From Guyparkeria sp016278265 (GTDB lineage: Bacteria; Pseudomonadota; Gammaproteobacteria; Halothiobacillales; Halothiobacillaceae), in NCBI RefSeq assembly GCF_044582145.1, contig NZ_JBDODO010000001.1: a DNA stretch of 64,000 nucleotides. One strand, given 5' to 3'. A program made the position numbers and the translations under genes. Of this stretch, positions 41,500 to 50,431 are shown piece after piece. A model generated the notes under the pieces. The model saw only the letters and a program-made list of their open reading frames with translations, searched no databases and had not been told where the DNA came from. How positions within the stretch are numbered: the stretch's first letter is position 1; every line of letters starts with the position of its first letter.

Positions 41500-42258
41500 T
41501 CAGCGTCCGGTGGCCCGTTGGTCAAGGGCCACCAACATTCGGTCCTGCGCTTGCAACTCCTTTGCTAACTCACGCGCGGCAAGCAGCTCCTCCTCGCTCA
41601 TCTCACCGAGGAACGATTTCATCAGCTCGTCGGCCGCCCGGTGACCGTTTTCCACCAGCGGGCTGAGCAGACCATAGGCCGCGACATAGTCCGGCTTGTC
41701 CAGACCCAAACCGTGGGCGTACATCATGCCGAGGTTGTAGCGCGCCACGGTATGCCCCTGAGCGGCGGCTTCGCCATACCAGTGCAGGGCCTTCTCGTAA
41801 TTGGGCTCGACACCCTCTTCACCCAGGTAAAGGGCCGCCAGGTTGCTCTGGGCACGCGCGTAACCTTCCTCGGCAGCGCGGGTGAACCACTCGAGCGCCT
41901 TGGCACGATCGCGTTCGACACCCTGACCCTCGAAGTACATGGTCCCGACCGCCAGCTGGCTCGGGGCGAAACCGGCATCGGCCGCCGCGCGGTACCAGCG
42001 CAGGCCTTGCTCGTAGTTCTTCTCGACCATCTTGCCGTTGCAGTACATATGACCCAGAACGTACTGGGCAAAGATGTCGCCCTTCTCGGCCTTGGGCAGC
42101 CAGTGCTCGATGCCGCCATCTTCGTAGAGATCCTGCACGACGGCCGCCGGAACGTCGGCCGCCTGGGCCGCCAGCGGCAGAGCCAATCCGCCGGCCGCCA
42201 GCGAAAATGCCAGCGCACGCGCCAGACGGCCGGCGCCAAATGAATTGATGCGTTCCAT
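41500..42258 (-). CDS. Exported Sel1-repeat protein
   Basis: A 252-residue protein with a signal peptide (ARALAFSLAAGGLALPLAAQA-AD) and four to five Sel1-type TPR repeats between about residues 55 and 210, for example AQYVLGHMYCNGKMVEKNYEQGLRWYRAAADAG, SQLAVGTMYFEGQGVERDRAKALEWFTRAAEEG and ARYNLGMMYAHGLGLDKPDYVAAYGLL. Sel1 proteins act as periplasmic interaction scaffolds; the partner here is unknown. The C-terminal 45 residues are a charged helix. Monocistronic with its own terminator. Confidence 0.9.
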   Translation of the reverse strand: MERINSFGAGRLARALAFSLAAGGLALPLAAQAADVPAAVVQDLYEDGGIEHWLPKAEKGDIFAQYVLGHMYCNGKMVEKNYEQGLRWYRAAADAGFAPSQLAVGTMYFEGQGVERDRAKALEWFTRAAEEGYARAQSNLAALYLGEEGVEPNYEKALHWYGEAAAQGHTVARYNLGMMYAHGLGLDKPDYVAAYGLLSPLVENGHRAADELMKSFLGEMSEEELLAARELAKELQAQDRMLVALDQRATGR

Positions 42259-42425
42259 GATCCCTGCCCTCGTTCTGCTCCGATTTGGGAGTCAAGCATG
42301 CCCCCAACACCGCGGAAATTCAATCACAAACTATCACGCCGAGTGACTGATTTGGAAGGAAAAACATCAGTCAGAACGCATATCCGAGCATCAGCACATC
42401 GTGATGCTTGCCCTGCCACGCCAGT

Positions 42426-43172
42426 TCAGTGACCAATGACCAACTGGAAGGCGAACATCGCCATGAAGGACAACACGACCACCAGCCCAATGTTGGCGGG
42501 CGAAAGACGTTGGTTGGCGTCCGGCAGCAATTCCGCAAACACCATCCAGATCATCGCCCCGGCAGCCAGTCCCAGCCCGATCGGCAGGAAGGGCTCGAAG
42601 GCACTCACGAAGAGGTAGGCCGGGATGGCCATCAGCGGTTGCGGCAGGCTCGAAAAAATCGCCCAACCGGCCGCCTGCCAGACAGGGACACCGCGCGGTA
42701 CCAGCACCAGGGCAATGGCCAGCCCCTCCGGTATGTTGTGTACGGCGATGGCTGCGGTGATGAACACGCCCAGCTCCTCGCCCCCGCCATAGGACACCCC
42801 GACCCCCACCCCTTCGGCGAAGGAATGGATGGTCATGACCCCGACGATCATCAGGGCCTTTTTCGCATCCGCTCCCTGCAAATCGCTGACATCGGGCGTG
42901 TTGTGTCGGTCCATCCATCGATCGGCGAGCACCACCAGAATCAACCCGGAGGCGATCCCCAGCAGCACGCGCCACCCGCCAATCGCGTTGCCTTCACCGA
43001 TCAGGCTATGACTGGCAGCTAGCATCAAACCAGCCGCCAGGGCCGCACCCACGGCAAGCCAACGATCGTCGACCCGCCGGGCGAACGCCAGCGGGATTGC
43101 CCCCAGCCCGGTGGTCAACGCCGTGATCAGTGCCGCAATAAAGACGGTCAGCAGGCTGACTTCGAGAGCCAT
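42426..43172 (-). CDS. ZIP-family divalent metal transporter
   Basis: A 248-residue inner-membrane importer for zinc or related ions. Eight hydrophobic segments are visible; the metal-binding helices carry HSFAEGVGVGVS and HNIPEGLAIALVLVP, the ZIP hallmark. Unlike many ZIPs it lacks a His-rich cytoplasmic loop between helices 3 and 4; the loop is DRHNTPDVSDLQGADAKKA. A CAGGA site is seven bases before the ATG. I see no Zur-type palindrome upstream. A ZIP plus the Zur-linked protein at 55.7 kb suggest active zinc acquisition. Confidence 0.92.
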   Translation of the reverse strand: MALEVSLLTVFIAALITALTTGLGAIPLAFARRVDDRWLAVGAALAAGLMLAASHSLIGEGNAIGGWRVLLGIASGLILVVLADRWMDRHNTPDVSDLQGADAKKALMIVGVMTIHSFAEGVGVGVSYGGGEELGVFITAAIAVHNIPEGLAIALVLVPRGVPVWQAAGWAIFSSLPQPLMAIPAYLFVSAFEPFLPIGLGLAAGAMIWMVFAELLPDANQRLSPANIGLVVVLSFMAMFAFQLVIGH

Positions 43173-43239
43173 AAATATATCCTGACAAACGAATGTTTAT
43201 CGACCCTAGGCCGTCACCAGCAAGAAAACCATTGTCGCC

Positions 43240-44319
43240 TCAGCCCGACGACGGCCAGCCGAGGTCGAGCTCGCCCAACGGCATCCCTCGGCGAGCCTGT
43301 AGCCCCGAACACGTGACGCCCAGTAGCCGAATCGGGCGGCGACCGGCCTCGGTGTCATCAAACAGACCAGGCAAGGCGCCGAGCAGTTCCTCGGCCGACG
43401 ACAACGGTCGCGTGAAGGTGCGCCGTCGGGTGATCTGGACGAAATCCGCGTACTTCACCTTCAGCGTGACCGTGCGCGCGGCAAGCTCGCGTGCCGCCAG
43501 GTCGCGTGCGACCCGCTCGACCAACGACGGCAGGGCCGCCTCGACCTCGTCGCGGGAGGTCAGGTCGCGTGCGTAGGTGGTCTCATGTCCCAGCGACTTG
43601 CGCTCGCGCCGGCTCTGGACGGGCCGCTCGTCGATGCCGCGCGCGATCTGGTAATAATGCCGCCCCGCCTTGCCGAACCACTCGACCAATTCGTGCAGAT
43701 CGTGACCGCGCAGGTCGCCGCCAGTGTGGATGCCGTGGGCCTTCATGCGTCGCTCGGTGGCCGGTCCGACACCGTGGAAATCACCCACGGGAAGCGCCTC
43801 GATGAACGCCGGCGCGCCCTCGGGATCGATCAGGTAAAGGCCATCGGGCTTGTCCACATCCGAGGCGAGCTTGGCGAGAAACTTGTTGTAGGAAACGCCA
43901 GCCGAGGCGATCAACCCGGTCGTCTCATGGATTGCCGCCTTGATCTCGCGCGCCATCAGGGTCGCCGAGCCACGACAGGCCGAGCAGTCGGTGACATCGA
44001 GATAGGCCTCGTCCAGAGATAGGGGTTCGATCCAATCGGTGTAACGGCGAAACACCGCATGGATCTGGCGGGAAACCGCGCGGTAGACATCGAATCGGGG
44101 GCGCAGGAAAACCACCTCCGGGCAGGCGCGAGCAGCGCGCGCAGCCGGCATCGCCGAATGGATGCCGAACTGTCGCGCCTCATAGCTTGCGGCGGCAACC
44201 ACGCCACGCCCGGCCGGATCGCCACCGACCACCACGGGACGGCCACGCAACTCGGGCCGATCGCGCTGCTCGACCGAGGCATAGAAGGCGTCCATGTCGA
44301 CGTGGATGATCTTGCGCAT
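43240..44319 (-). CDS. dinB: DNA polymerase IV
   Basis: Y-family translesion polymerase of 359 residues. Present are the N-terminal MRKIIHVDMDAFYASVEQRD with catalytic Asp, VFLRPRFDVYRAVS, the central SLDEAYLDVT active site and the little-finger region with SLGHETTYARDL. The ATG gives the canonical DinB start; a GTG six codons upstream overlaps the stop of the preceding GGDEF gene (GTGA), so translation may be coupled to it. No LexA box was noticed in the short space available, because the gene directly follows the GGDEF gene. Confidence 0.95.
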   Translation of the reverse strand: MRKIIHVDMDAFYASVEQRDRPELRGRPVVVGGDPAGRGVVAAASYEARQFGIHSAMPAARAARACPEVVFLRPRFDVYRAVSRQIHAVFRRYTDWIEPLSLDEAYLDVTDCSACRGSATLMAREIKAAIHETTGLIASAGVSYNKFLAKLASDVDKPDGLYLIDPEGAPAFIEALPVGDFHGVGPATERRMKAHGIHTGGDLRGHDLHELVEWFGKAGRHYYQIARGIDERPVQSRRERKSLGHETTYARDLTSRDEVEAALPSLVERVARDLAARELAARTVTLKVKYADFVQITRRRTFTRPLSSAEELLGALPGLFDDTEAGRRPIRLLGVTCSGLQARRGMPLGELDLGWPSSG

Positions 44320-44333
44320 GACCGCCGCAGGCC

Positions 44334-45971
44334 TCACTCGGCCAACGTGACCCGGTTGCGTCCCGCCGCCTTGGCGCGATACATCGCCCGATCGGCCTCC
44401 CGCATCAGGGCATCACTACCGGTGGCATGGTCTGGGTAGAGGGCCGCGCCGATGCTGGCCGTCACGGCCACCGTCTGCCCCTCGACTGTTAACGGTTCGG
44501 CCAACGACCGGCACAGCGCCCGGGCGACCGACAACGCCTCTTCGCCGCCGGCCGGGGCATGCAGCAGGGCGACGAACTCGTCCCCACCCAGCCGCCCGAC
44601 CAGGTCCGACTCGCGCAGACCGTCGATCAGCCGCCGGGCGGTGGTCAACAGCACCTGGTCCCCGGCGGCATGGCCGAGGCGATCGTTGATCGGCTTGAAT
44701 TCGTCGAGGTCGATGAACAGCAGCGCTACCTTCTCGCCGTGACGGGCCGCCAGCCGCAATGAGTGCTCGATATGTTCGAAGAACAACGCCCGATTGGCCA
44801 GTCCGGTCAAGGCGTCGTGCTGCGCCAACTCGCGGATGCGCTCCTCCATGGCACGTCGCTCGGTGATGTCGCGGGCGATGCCGAGAAACGCCTCCACCTC
44901 GCCATTCTCGCCACGCAACGCCGCGGCGTTACTGATGTGCCATCGCCAGGCACCATCCTGGTGGCGCACCCGGTACTCGATTCCGCTCTGTGGCTCCCCG
45001 GAAGTCAGCACCTGTTCAATGAAGCCCTGGCAACGGGGCAGATCATCCGGGTGCAGGTGATCACGGATATGGGCGCCGACCACGGCCTCGACCGGGTGGC
45101 CCAGTGTCGCGGTCCAGTTGGGCGAGACGTAACTGAACACCCCATCGGGCGTGAGCGTGTAGATGATGTCGTTGGCGTTCTCGACCAGCTGGCGATAACG
45201 GGTTTCACCGATGAGCAGCTCGGCCTCCAACGCCTTGCGCCACGAGATGTCGTTGACGTAGCCGGTCCAGATGATCGTGCCGTCTTCCAGCCGCTGTGGC
45301 AGGTCGTTGGCCTCGACCCAGAGAACGCGGCCATCGCGATCAAGCATGCGGAACTCCGCCTGCCATGGCTGCGACCGCTCCCCGCGCTCGATGCTATCGG
45401 CCAGTACGCGGTCGCGATCCTCGGGGTGAATGCGACCGAGCAGGGCCTCGGCATCGGCAAGCACCTCGGCCTGACGCACGCCGAACATTTCCTCGACCCG
45501 CTCGCCGACGAACAGGAATCGCCAGTCCTCGCCGCCCGACCACTGCAACTGGTAGACAAAGCCCGGCAACTGCTGCGAGACCGTATGCAACTGCTGGGCG
45601 AAGTCGCGGCTCCAGGTGATGTCCCGCGCCGATCCCAGCAACTCCGCCACCTCGCCCTGCTCGTCGCGCAACGGGCTCAACTGGATCTGCCAGCTGCGAT
45701 TGCCGCTGGGTACATCGAAAATCGACTCGACCAGCGCCGACTTGCCGCTGGCAAAACACTCGGCGTACACGGTCTCGAGATGTTCGGCCTGTTTGGTGGG
45801 CAAGAGCTCACGCGGTGTCTTGCCCACGATCTGCTCGCGTGACAGGCCCGTGTCGCGCAACAACGCGGCATTGACCTCGCGATAGACGAACGCGCCATCC
45901 GCTCGCCGGGCGATCAGAAAAAGCACGTCCTGCGACTGCTCGAAACAGGCCTGATAGGGAACTCTCGGCAT
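44334..45971 (-). CDS. PAS-PAS-PAS-GGDEF diguanylate cyclase
   Basis: A 545-residue cytoplasmic signalling protein with no membrane segment. Three PAS domains occupy about residues 5-125, 130-255 and 260-385 (the third: YRQLVENANDIIYTLTPDGVFSYVSPNW, ending WRWHISNAAALRGENGEVEAFLGIARDITERR). The GGDEF domain starts near 395 (HDALTGLANRALFFEHIE) and has an intact active site RLGGDEF and an inhibitory I-site, RESD, five residues before GGDEF, so it should make c-di-GMP with product inhibition. The start ATG has GGAGG twelve bases upstream; a longer version is possible. The stop overlaps the possible GTG start of dinB. Confidence 0.9.
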   Translation of the reverse strand: MPRVPYQACFEQSQDVLFLIARRADGAFVYREVNAALLRDTGLSREQIVGKTPRELLPTKQAEHLETVYAECFASGKSALVESIFDVPSGNRSWQIQLSPLRDEQGEVAELLGSARDITWSRDFAQQLHTVSQQLPGFVYQLQWSGGEDWRFLFVGERVEEMFGVRQAEVLADAEALLGRIHPEDRDRVLADSIERGERSQPWQAEFRMLDRDGRVLWVEANDLPQRLEDGTIIWTGYVNDISWRKALEAELLIGETRYRQLVENANDIIYTLTPDGVFSYVSPNWTATLGHPVEAVVGAHIRDHLHPDDLPRCQGFIEQVLTSGEPQSGIEYRVRHQDGAWRWHISNAAALRGENGEVEAFLGIARDITERRAMEERIRELAQHDALTGLANRALFFEHIEHSLRLAARHGEKVALLFIDLDEFKPINDRLGHAAGDQVLLTTARRLIDGLRESDLVGRLGGDEFVALLHAPAGGEEALSVARALCRSLAEPLTVEGQTVAVTASIGAALYPDHATGSDALMREADRAMYRAKAAGRNRVTLAE

Positions 45972-46066
45972 CGATGCACTCTGCCTCCGCCTTTGACACA
46001 AGCAGTATGCGGCCAGCGGCGCCGGCACGAAAGACGGCCAGGCAAGGCCATCATGCCCGAAACGAA

Positions 46067-46095
46067 AAGACCCCCGATCCGGGGATCGGGGGTCT
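46067..46095 (-). terminator. Terminator of tRNA-Phe
   Basis: A 13-bp perfect stem (46068-46080 and 46083-46095) followed on the minus strand by TTTT, ten bases past the tRNA 3' end. Confidence 0.9.
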
Positions 46096-46106
46096 GTCGG
46101 GAATCA

Positions 46107-46182
46107 TGGTGGCCAGAGAGGGAATCGAACCCCCGACACGGGGATTTTCAATCCCCTGCTCTACCAACTGAGCTATCTGGCC
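46107..46182 (-). tRNA. tRNA-Phe (anticodon GAA)
   Basis: A 76-nt cloverleaf with encoded CCA; acceptor GGCCAGA pairs with TCTGGCC, the anticodon loop is TTGAAAA, and the T-arm GGGGGTTCGATTCCC is standard. Single-gene transcript. Confidence 0.97.
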
Positions 46183-46248
46183 ATGTCCGCCTGTCGCTAC
46201 CGGCTGCCAATGCACATCAGGCGCCTTCGCCGGGCGACGAGGCTGCGC

Positions 46249-46277
46249 ATTTAACGGCAAAATCGCCGCGCGGTCAA
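46249..46277 (-). promoter_or_regulatory. Promoter of tRNA-Phe
   Basis: Minus strand: TTGACC (46272-46277, 5/6), 17 bp, TTAAAT (46249-46254, 4/6), then a GC-rich discriminator; about 70 bp before the tRNA. Confidence 0.7.
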
Positions 46278-46342
46278 CCCCGCCCAAGGAGGACCAAGGG
46301 CGAACTGGGAACGAGCCGCCCAGATCGTTTTCCGCCGAGAGG

Positions 46343-46371
46343 CTGACGCGCCGCGGCGGGCATTGTATGCT
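46343..46371 (+). promoter_or_regulatory. Candidate sigma-70 promoter of the his-tat operon
   Basis: CTGACG (46343-46348) and TATGCT (46366-46371) with a 17-bp spacer, 60 bp upstream of hisB. No his leader peptide with a run of His codons is visible. Confidence 0.5.
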
Positions 46372-46431
46372 CCTAATTCGGGAAGGTTTCCCGCTCATCC
46401 AAATCTCAACCGCCCGAGACGCGAACCGACC

Positions 46432-47025
46432 ATGGACGCACGCACCGCGCAGATCCGCCGCGAGACCAACGAGACCCGCATCTCCCTCGACATCAATCTC
46501 GACGGTGAGGGCAAGGCCCGCCTGGAAACCGGCGTGCCGTTTTTCGAGCACATGCTCGATCAGATCGCCCGCCACGGGCTGATCGACATCACGCTGACCT
46601 GCGATGGCGACACCGAGATCGACGATCACCACACCGTCGAGGACTGCGGGATCGTGCTGGGCCAAGCGATGGCGAAGGCGGTCGGCGACAAGCGTGGCAT
46701 CTTGCGCTACGGCCACGCCTACGTGCCGCTAGACGAGGCGCTCTCGCGGGTGGTTATCGACCTGTCCGGGCGGCCGGGGCTCGAGTTCCACTGCGACTTC
46801 ACCCGTTCGCTGGTCGGACGCTTCGAGACCGAACTGGTCGAGGAGTTCTTCCGCGGCTTCGTCAATCACGCCGGCGCCACGCTGCACGTCGACAACCTCC
46901 GCGGGCGCAACGCGCACCACCAGGCCGAGACCATGTTCAAGGCCTTCGGCCGGGCACTGCGGATGGCATTGAGCGCCGACGAGCGCCAATCGGATGCCAT
47001 CCCGTCAACCAAGGGCTCGCTCTGA
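46432..47025 (+). CDS. hisB: Imidazoleglycerol-phosphate dehydratase
   Basis: Sixth step of histidine synthesis, a manganese enzyme. At 197 residues it is the monofunctional form without a fused phosphatase. The metal-binding motifs are present: FFEHMLDQIARHG, DDHHTVEDCGI, and at the C-terminus GRNAHHQAETMFKAFGRALR. The ATG reading MDARTAQIRR is used; the frame is open 23 codons further upstream without a ribosome site. The stop overlaps the hisH ATG by one base. Confidence 0.97.
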   Translation: MDARTAQIRRETNETRISLDINLDGEGKARLETGVPFFEHMLDQIARHGLIDITLTCDGDTEIDDHHTVEDCGIVLGQAMAKAVGDKRGILRYGHAYVPLDEALSRVVIDLSGRPGLEFHCDFTRSLVGRFETELVEEFFRGFVNHAGATLHVDNLRGRNAHHQAETMFKAFGRALRMALSADERQSDAIPSTKGSL

Positions 47026-47657
47026 TGCAAGTGGCGGTCGTCGATTACGGCATGGGCAACCTGCGCTCGGTGGTCAAGGCCATCGAGCACGTCGCCCCGG
47101 ACGGTGCCCACGTGGTACTGACGGATGCCCCCGAGGTGATCCTCGAATCCGAAAAGGTGGTCTTTCCAGGCCAGGGGGCGGCGGCCCAGTGCATGACCGC
47201 CCTGCGCGAGCGCAACCTGCCCGCCGCCCTGCACGAAGCGGCGCGGACCCGGCCGTTTCTGGGCATCTGCATGGGCATGCAGGTGCTGCTCGATCGCTCC
47301 GAGGAGAACGACGGCGTCGACCTGCTCGGCTGGTTTCCGGGACAGGTCAAGCGCTTTCGCCCGGGAGAGGAGCACCTCAAGGTGCCGCAGATGGGCTGGA
47401 ACCAACTGCACCAGAGGCAGGATCACCCCCTGTTTGACGGCATTCGCCAAGACGCGCGCTTTTACTTCGTGCACAGCTATTATTGTGAGCCGGCCAACCC
47501 GGCCCACTCGGTCGCGACGGCCGATTACGGCCTGACCTACTGCGCCGCCCTGGCCGACGACTACGTCTTCGCCATCCAGGCGCACCCGGAGAAAAGCGCC
47601 GACGACGGCCTCAAGCTTCTCGCCAATTTCACCCGCTGGTCCGGACCGCGGTCCTGA
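47025..47657 (+). CDS. hisH: Imidazole glycerol phosphate synthase, glutaminase subunit
   Basis: Class I glutamine amidotransferase that supplies ammonia to HisF. Of 210 residues, with YGMGNLRSVVKAI at the N-terminus, the nucleophilic Cys in FLGICMGMQ (about residue 84) and the His/Glu pair in IQAHPEKS; YFVHSYYC is the usual HisH segment. It overlaps hisB by one base and precedes hisA by 43 bp. Confidence 0.97.
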   Translation: MQVAVVDYGMGNLRSVVKAIEHVAPDGAHVVLTDAPEVILESEKVVFPGQGAAAQCMTALRERNLPAALHEAARTRPFLGICMGMQVLLDRSEENDGVDLLGWFPGQVKRFRPGEEHLKVPQMGWNQLHQRQDHPLFDGIRQDARFYFVHSYYCEPANPAHSVATADYGLTYCAALADDYVFAIQAHPEKSADDGLKLLANFTRWSGPRS

Positions 47658-47700
47658 CCGCACCGCAACACGACACACGCGCATCGAGGACGCCCGAATC

Positions 47701-48456
47701 ATGCTGCTGATCCCCGCCATCGATCTAAAGGAAGGCAAATGCGTACGCCTGCGCCAAGGCCGCATGGACGACGATACCGTCTTTTCCGACGACCCGGTCG
47801 CCGTGGCCGGTCGCTGGGTGGAAGCCGGCGCGCGCCGACTGCACCTGGTTGACCTGGACGGCGCCTTTGCCGGCAGCCCCAAGAACCGCGAAGTCATCCA
47901 GGCCATCTGCGAGGCCTACCCGGACCTGCCGATCCAAGTCGGTGGCGGCATTCGCGACGAGGCCACCATCGAGCAGTACCTCGAGCTGGGTGTGGACTAC
48001 GTGATCATCGGCACCAAGGCCGTCTCCGAGCCGCATTTCGTCGAGGATGTCTGCCTGGCCTTCCCCGGGCACATCATCATCGGCCTGGACGCGCGCGACG
48101 GCAAGGTGGCGATCGACGGCTGGTCGAAGCTATCCCACCACGACATCCACGACATGGCGCAGCGCTTCGAGTCCGACGGCGTCGCCGCGATCGTGTTCAC
48201 CGACATTTCCCGCGACGGCATGATGCAGGGCGCAAACATCGAGACCACCCGCGAGCTGGCCAAGTCCGTGCGCATCCCCATCATCGCCTCGGGCGGCGTG
48301 ACCGACATGAGCGACATCGATCTGTTGATCGACGCCGCCGATGACGGCGTTTCCGGCGCGATCATCGGTCGGGCGCTCTACGAGGGCAGCATCGACCTCC
48401 AAGAAGCCCAGAAACGCATCGACGACCGCGCGGGCATCCCGCCGTTCACCGAGTAG
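47701..48456 (+). CDS. hisA: ProFAR isomerase
   Basis: (beta/alpha)8 enzyme of 251 residues catalysing the Amadori rearrangement of ProFAR to PRFAR. The two catalytic aspartates are in LLIPAIDLKEGKCVRL (strand 1) and VFTDISRDGMMQG (strand 5); phosphate-binding loops are VGGGIRDEA and IASGGVTDMSD. hisF starts three bases after its stop. Confidence 0.97.
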   Translation: MLLIPAIDLKEGKCVRLRQGRMDDDTVFSDDPVAVAGRWVEAGARRLHLVDLDGAFAGSPKNREVIQAICEAYPDLPIQVGGGIRDEATIEQYLELGVDYVIIGTKAVSEPHFVEDVCLAFPGHIIIGLDARDGKVAIDGWSKLSHHDIHDMAQRFESDGVAAIVFTDISRDGMMQGANIETTRELAKSVRIPIIASGGVTDMSDIDLLIDAADDGVSGAIIGRALYEGSIDLQEAQKRIDDRAGIPPFTE

Positions 48457-48459
48457 GCC

Positions 48460-49233
48460 GTGGGACTGGCAAAACGCATCATCCCCTGCCTGGACGTGGC
48501 CGAGGGCCGCGTCGTCAAGGGCGTGCAGTTCGAAGGGCTGCGTGACGCCGGCGACCCGGTCGAGGCCGCCCGCCGCTACAACCAGGCCGGCGCCGACGAG
48601 CTGACCTTCCTTGACATCTCCGCTTCCCACGAGGGCCGCGAGACCATGCAGCACGTGGTCGAGGCCGTGGCGGCCGAGGTGTTCATCCCGCTGACCGTCG
48701 GCGGCGGCATCCGCACCTTGGCCGATGTCCGTCGGCTGCTGCACGCGGGTGCCGACAAGGTCTCGATCAACACCGCGGCGGTCCACCACCCCGAGCGCAT
48801 CAAGGAGATGAGCGACGCGGTCGGCTCGCAATGCATCGTGGTCGCCATCGATGCCCGACGCGTTTCCGGCGAGGACGAGCCCCCCCGCTGGGAGATATTC
48901 ACCCATGGCGGGCGCAACCCCACCGGACTCGATGCGGTCAAATGGGCCCGATACATGGCCGAACTGGGTGCCGGCGAACTGCTGGTCACCAGCATGGACC
49001 GCGACGGCATGCAGCAGGGCTTCGACCTGGAGCTGACCCGCACGATCAGCGACGCGGTGCCGATCCCCGTGATCGCCTCGGGCGGCGTGGGCAACCTCGC
49101 CCACCTGGTCGAGGGCATCGTGCAGGGGCATGCCGATGCCGTGCTCGCCGCCAGCATTTTTCACTTCGGCACCCACAGCATCGCCGAGGCCAAGACCGTG
49201 ATGGCCGAGGCCGGCATCGAGGTGCGGGACTGA
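48460..49233 (+). CDS. hisF: Imidazole glycerol phosphate synthase, cyclase subunit
   Basis: Partner of HisH, 257 residues. (beta/alpha)8 barrel with the catalytic Asp residues in RIIPCLDVAEGRVVKGVQF (near 11) and LLVTSMDRDGMQQGFD (near 130 in the family's numbering), and phosphate loops VGGGIRTLADV and IASGGVGNLAHL. Starts at GTG. A 98-bp gap with a weak TATACT element (49279-49284) follows before hisI. Confidence 0.97.
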   Translation: MGLAKRIIPCLDVAEGRVVKGVQFEGLRDAGDPVEAARRYNQAGADELTFLDISASHEGRETMQHVVEAVAAEVFIPLTVGGGIRTLADVRRLLHAGADKVSINTAAVHHPERIKEMSDAVGSQCIVVAIDARRVSGEDEPPRWEIFTHGGRNPTGLDAVKWARYMAELGAGELLVTSMDRDGMQQGFDLELTRTISDAVPIPVIASGGVGNLAHLVEGIVQGHADAVLAASIFHFGTHSIAEAKTVMAEAGIEVRD

Positions 49234-49331
49234 CCCTGGCTGCGCCGGCGGGGCTGACGGTTTTTCCGCCAACCCTGATATACTCCGGCGCCGCTCACCG
49301 GCTCGCCCACCACTGATCGACGAGACCCACA

Positions 49332-49760
49332 GTGACCGAAGCTCAGGCAACACCCCCGGCTTTCCGCGAGTCGCGCGACTGGATCGAGACAATCGCCTTC
49401 GACGATCACGGCCTGGTGCCGGCGATCGCGCAGGACGCCGTGACCGGCCGGGTGCTGATGTTCGCCTGGATGAACCGCGAGGCGGTCGAGAAAACCGTCG
49501 AGCTGGGCGAGGCGGTGTACTTCTCCCGCTCGCGCCAGAAGCTCTGGCACAAGGGCGAGCAGAGCGGCCACACGCAGACGGTGCGCGAGATCCGGCTCGA
49601 CTGCGACGGCGACGTGCTGCTGCTGTCGATCGAACAGCACGGCGGGATCGCCTGCCACACCGGCCGCGAGTCCTGCTTCTACCGTCGGCTCGAGGACGGC
49701 CGTTGGCAGACGACCGACGAGGTCAGGAAATCCCCGGAGGCGATCTATGGCCACGGCTGA
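49332..49760 (+). CDS. hisI: Phosphoribosyl-AMP cyclohydrolase
   Basis: Third step of histidine synthesis. A 142-residue zinc enzyme, not fused to HisE, with the metal-binding CDGDVLLLSIEQHGGIACHTGRESCFYR region (C-x15-C-x6-C pattern) and DAVTGRVLMFAWMNREAVEKT. Starts at GTG. It overlaps hisE by 14 bp. Confidence 0.96.
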   Translation: MTEAQATPPAFRESRDWIETIAFDDHGLVPAIAQDAVTGRVLMFAWMNREAVEKTVELGEAVYFSRSRQKLWHKGEQSGHTQTVREIRLDCDGDVLLLSIEQHGGIACHTGRESCFYRRLEDGRWQTTDEVRKSPEAIYGHG

Positions 49761-50088
49761 CCACCGATCGACCGAGGTACTGGAACAGCTCGCCGCCCTG
49801 CTCGAGCAACGCAAGGGCGCGGATGCGGACAGTTCTTATGTCGCCAGCCTGTACCAGAAAGGGCGGGCGAAGATCGCCCAGAAAGTGGGCGAAGAAGGGG
49901 TCGAGGTCGCGCTTGCCGCGGTAGGCGACGACCGTGACGAATTGATCAACGAAATGGCCGACCTGTGGTTCCATAGCCTGGTACTGCTGGCCGATGCCAA
50001 CCTAACCCCGGCGGACGTGCTCGAAGAGCTCGAACGCCGATTCGGATTGTCGGGCCTTGAAGAAAAGGCACGGCGCGCACAAGATTGA
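49747..50088 (+). CDS. hisE: Phosphoribosyl-ATP pyrophosphatase
   Basis: Second step of histidine synthesis, 113 residues, MazG-like fold. Diagnostic are SYVASLYQKGRAKIAQKVGEEGVEVALAA and DELINEMADLWFHSLVLLAD, with the acidic Mg-binding residues conserved. It overlaps hisI and is followed 26 bp later by tatA, the usual hisIE-tatABC linkage of many proteobacteria. Confidence 0.96.
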   Translation: MATADHRSTEVLEQLAALLEQRKGADADSSYVASLYQKGRAKIAQKVGEEGVEVALAAVGDDRDELINEMADLWFHSLVLLADANLTPADVLEELERRFGLSGLEEKARRAQD

Positions 50089-50114
50089 CAGGACATCAGT
50101 AGGAGATTGCGATC

Positions 50115-50405
50115 ATGGGTACTTTTAGCATCTGGCACTGGCTGATCATTCTCGCCATCGTGCTGCTTCTGTTCGGCACCAAGCGCCTGAAGAATATCGG
50201 CGGCGATCTGGGCTCTGCCATCAAGGGCTTCAAGTCCGCGGTGAAGGACGAGTCGGAGAAGGAAGAGGACGAGCAGAAGCGCAGCGAGAATCTGGAACAC
50301 AAGGAAGGCGAAGAGCCCAACGCGAACCGGGTGATCGAGAGCGAGACCATCGAGGCGGGCAAGGAAAACACCGCCGAGAAGTCGACCGAGCGCAAGGGCA
50401 GCTGA
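50115..50405 (+). CDS. tatA: Sec-independent translocase protein TatA
   Basis: A 96-residue pore-forming component of the twin-arginine pathway: one N-terminal helix (IWHWLIILAIVLLLFG), the FGTKRLKNIGGDLGSAIKGFK amphipathic helix, then a long acidic, lysine-rich tail. AGGAG lies nine bases upstream of the ATG. TatA and TatB are encoded separately. Confidence 0.95.
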   Translation: MGTFSIWHWLIILAIVLLLFGTKRLKNIGGDLGSAIKGFKSAVKDESEKEEDEQKRSENLEHKEGEEPNANRVIESETIEAGKENTAEKSTERKGS

Positions 50406-50431
50406 GCCCAAGCGCGCATCGGTATTGATCC

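Noticed and set aside
43193..43239. Possible sigma-28 box before the ZIP gene (GTCGATAA)
   Set aside because: The -10-like half is present but no TAAAGTTT-like half occurs 11 bp upstream.
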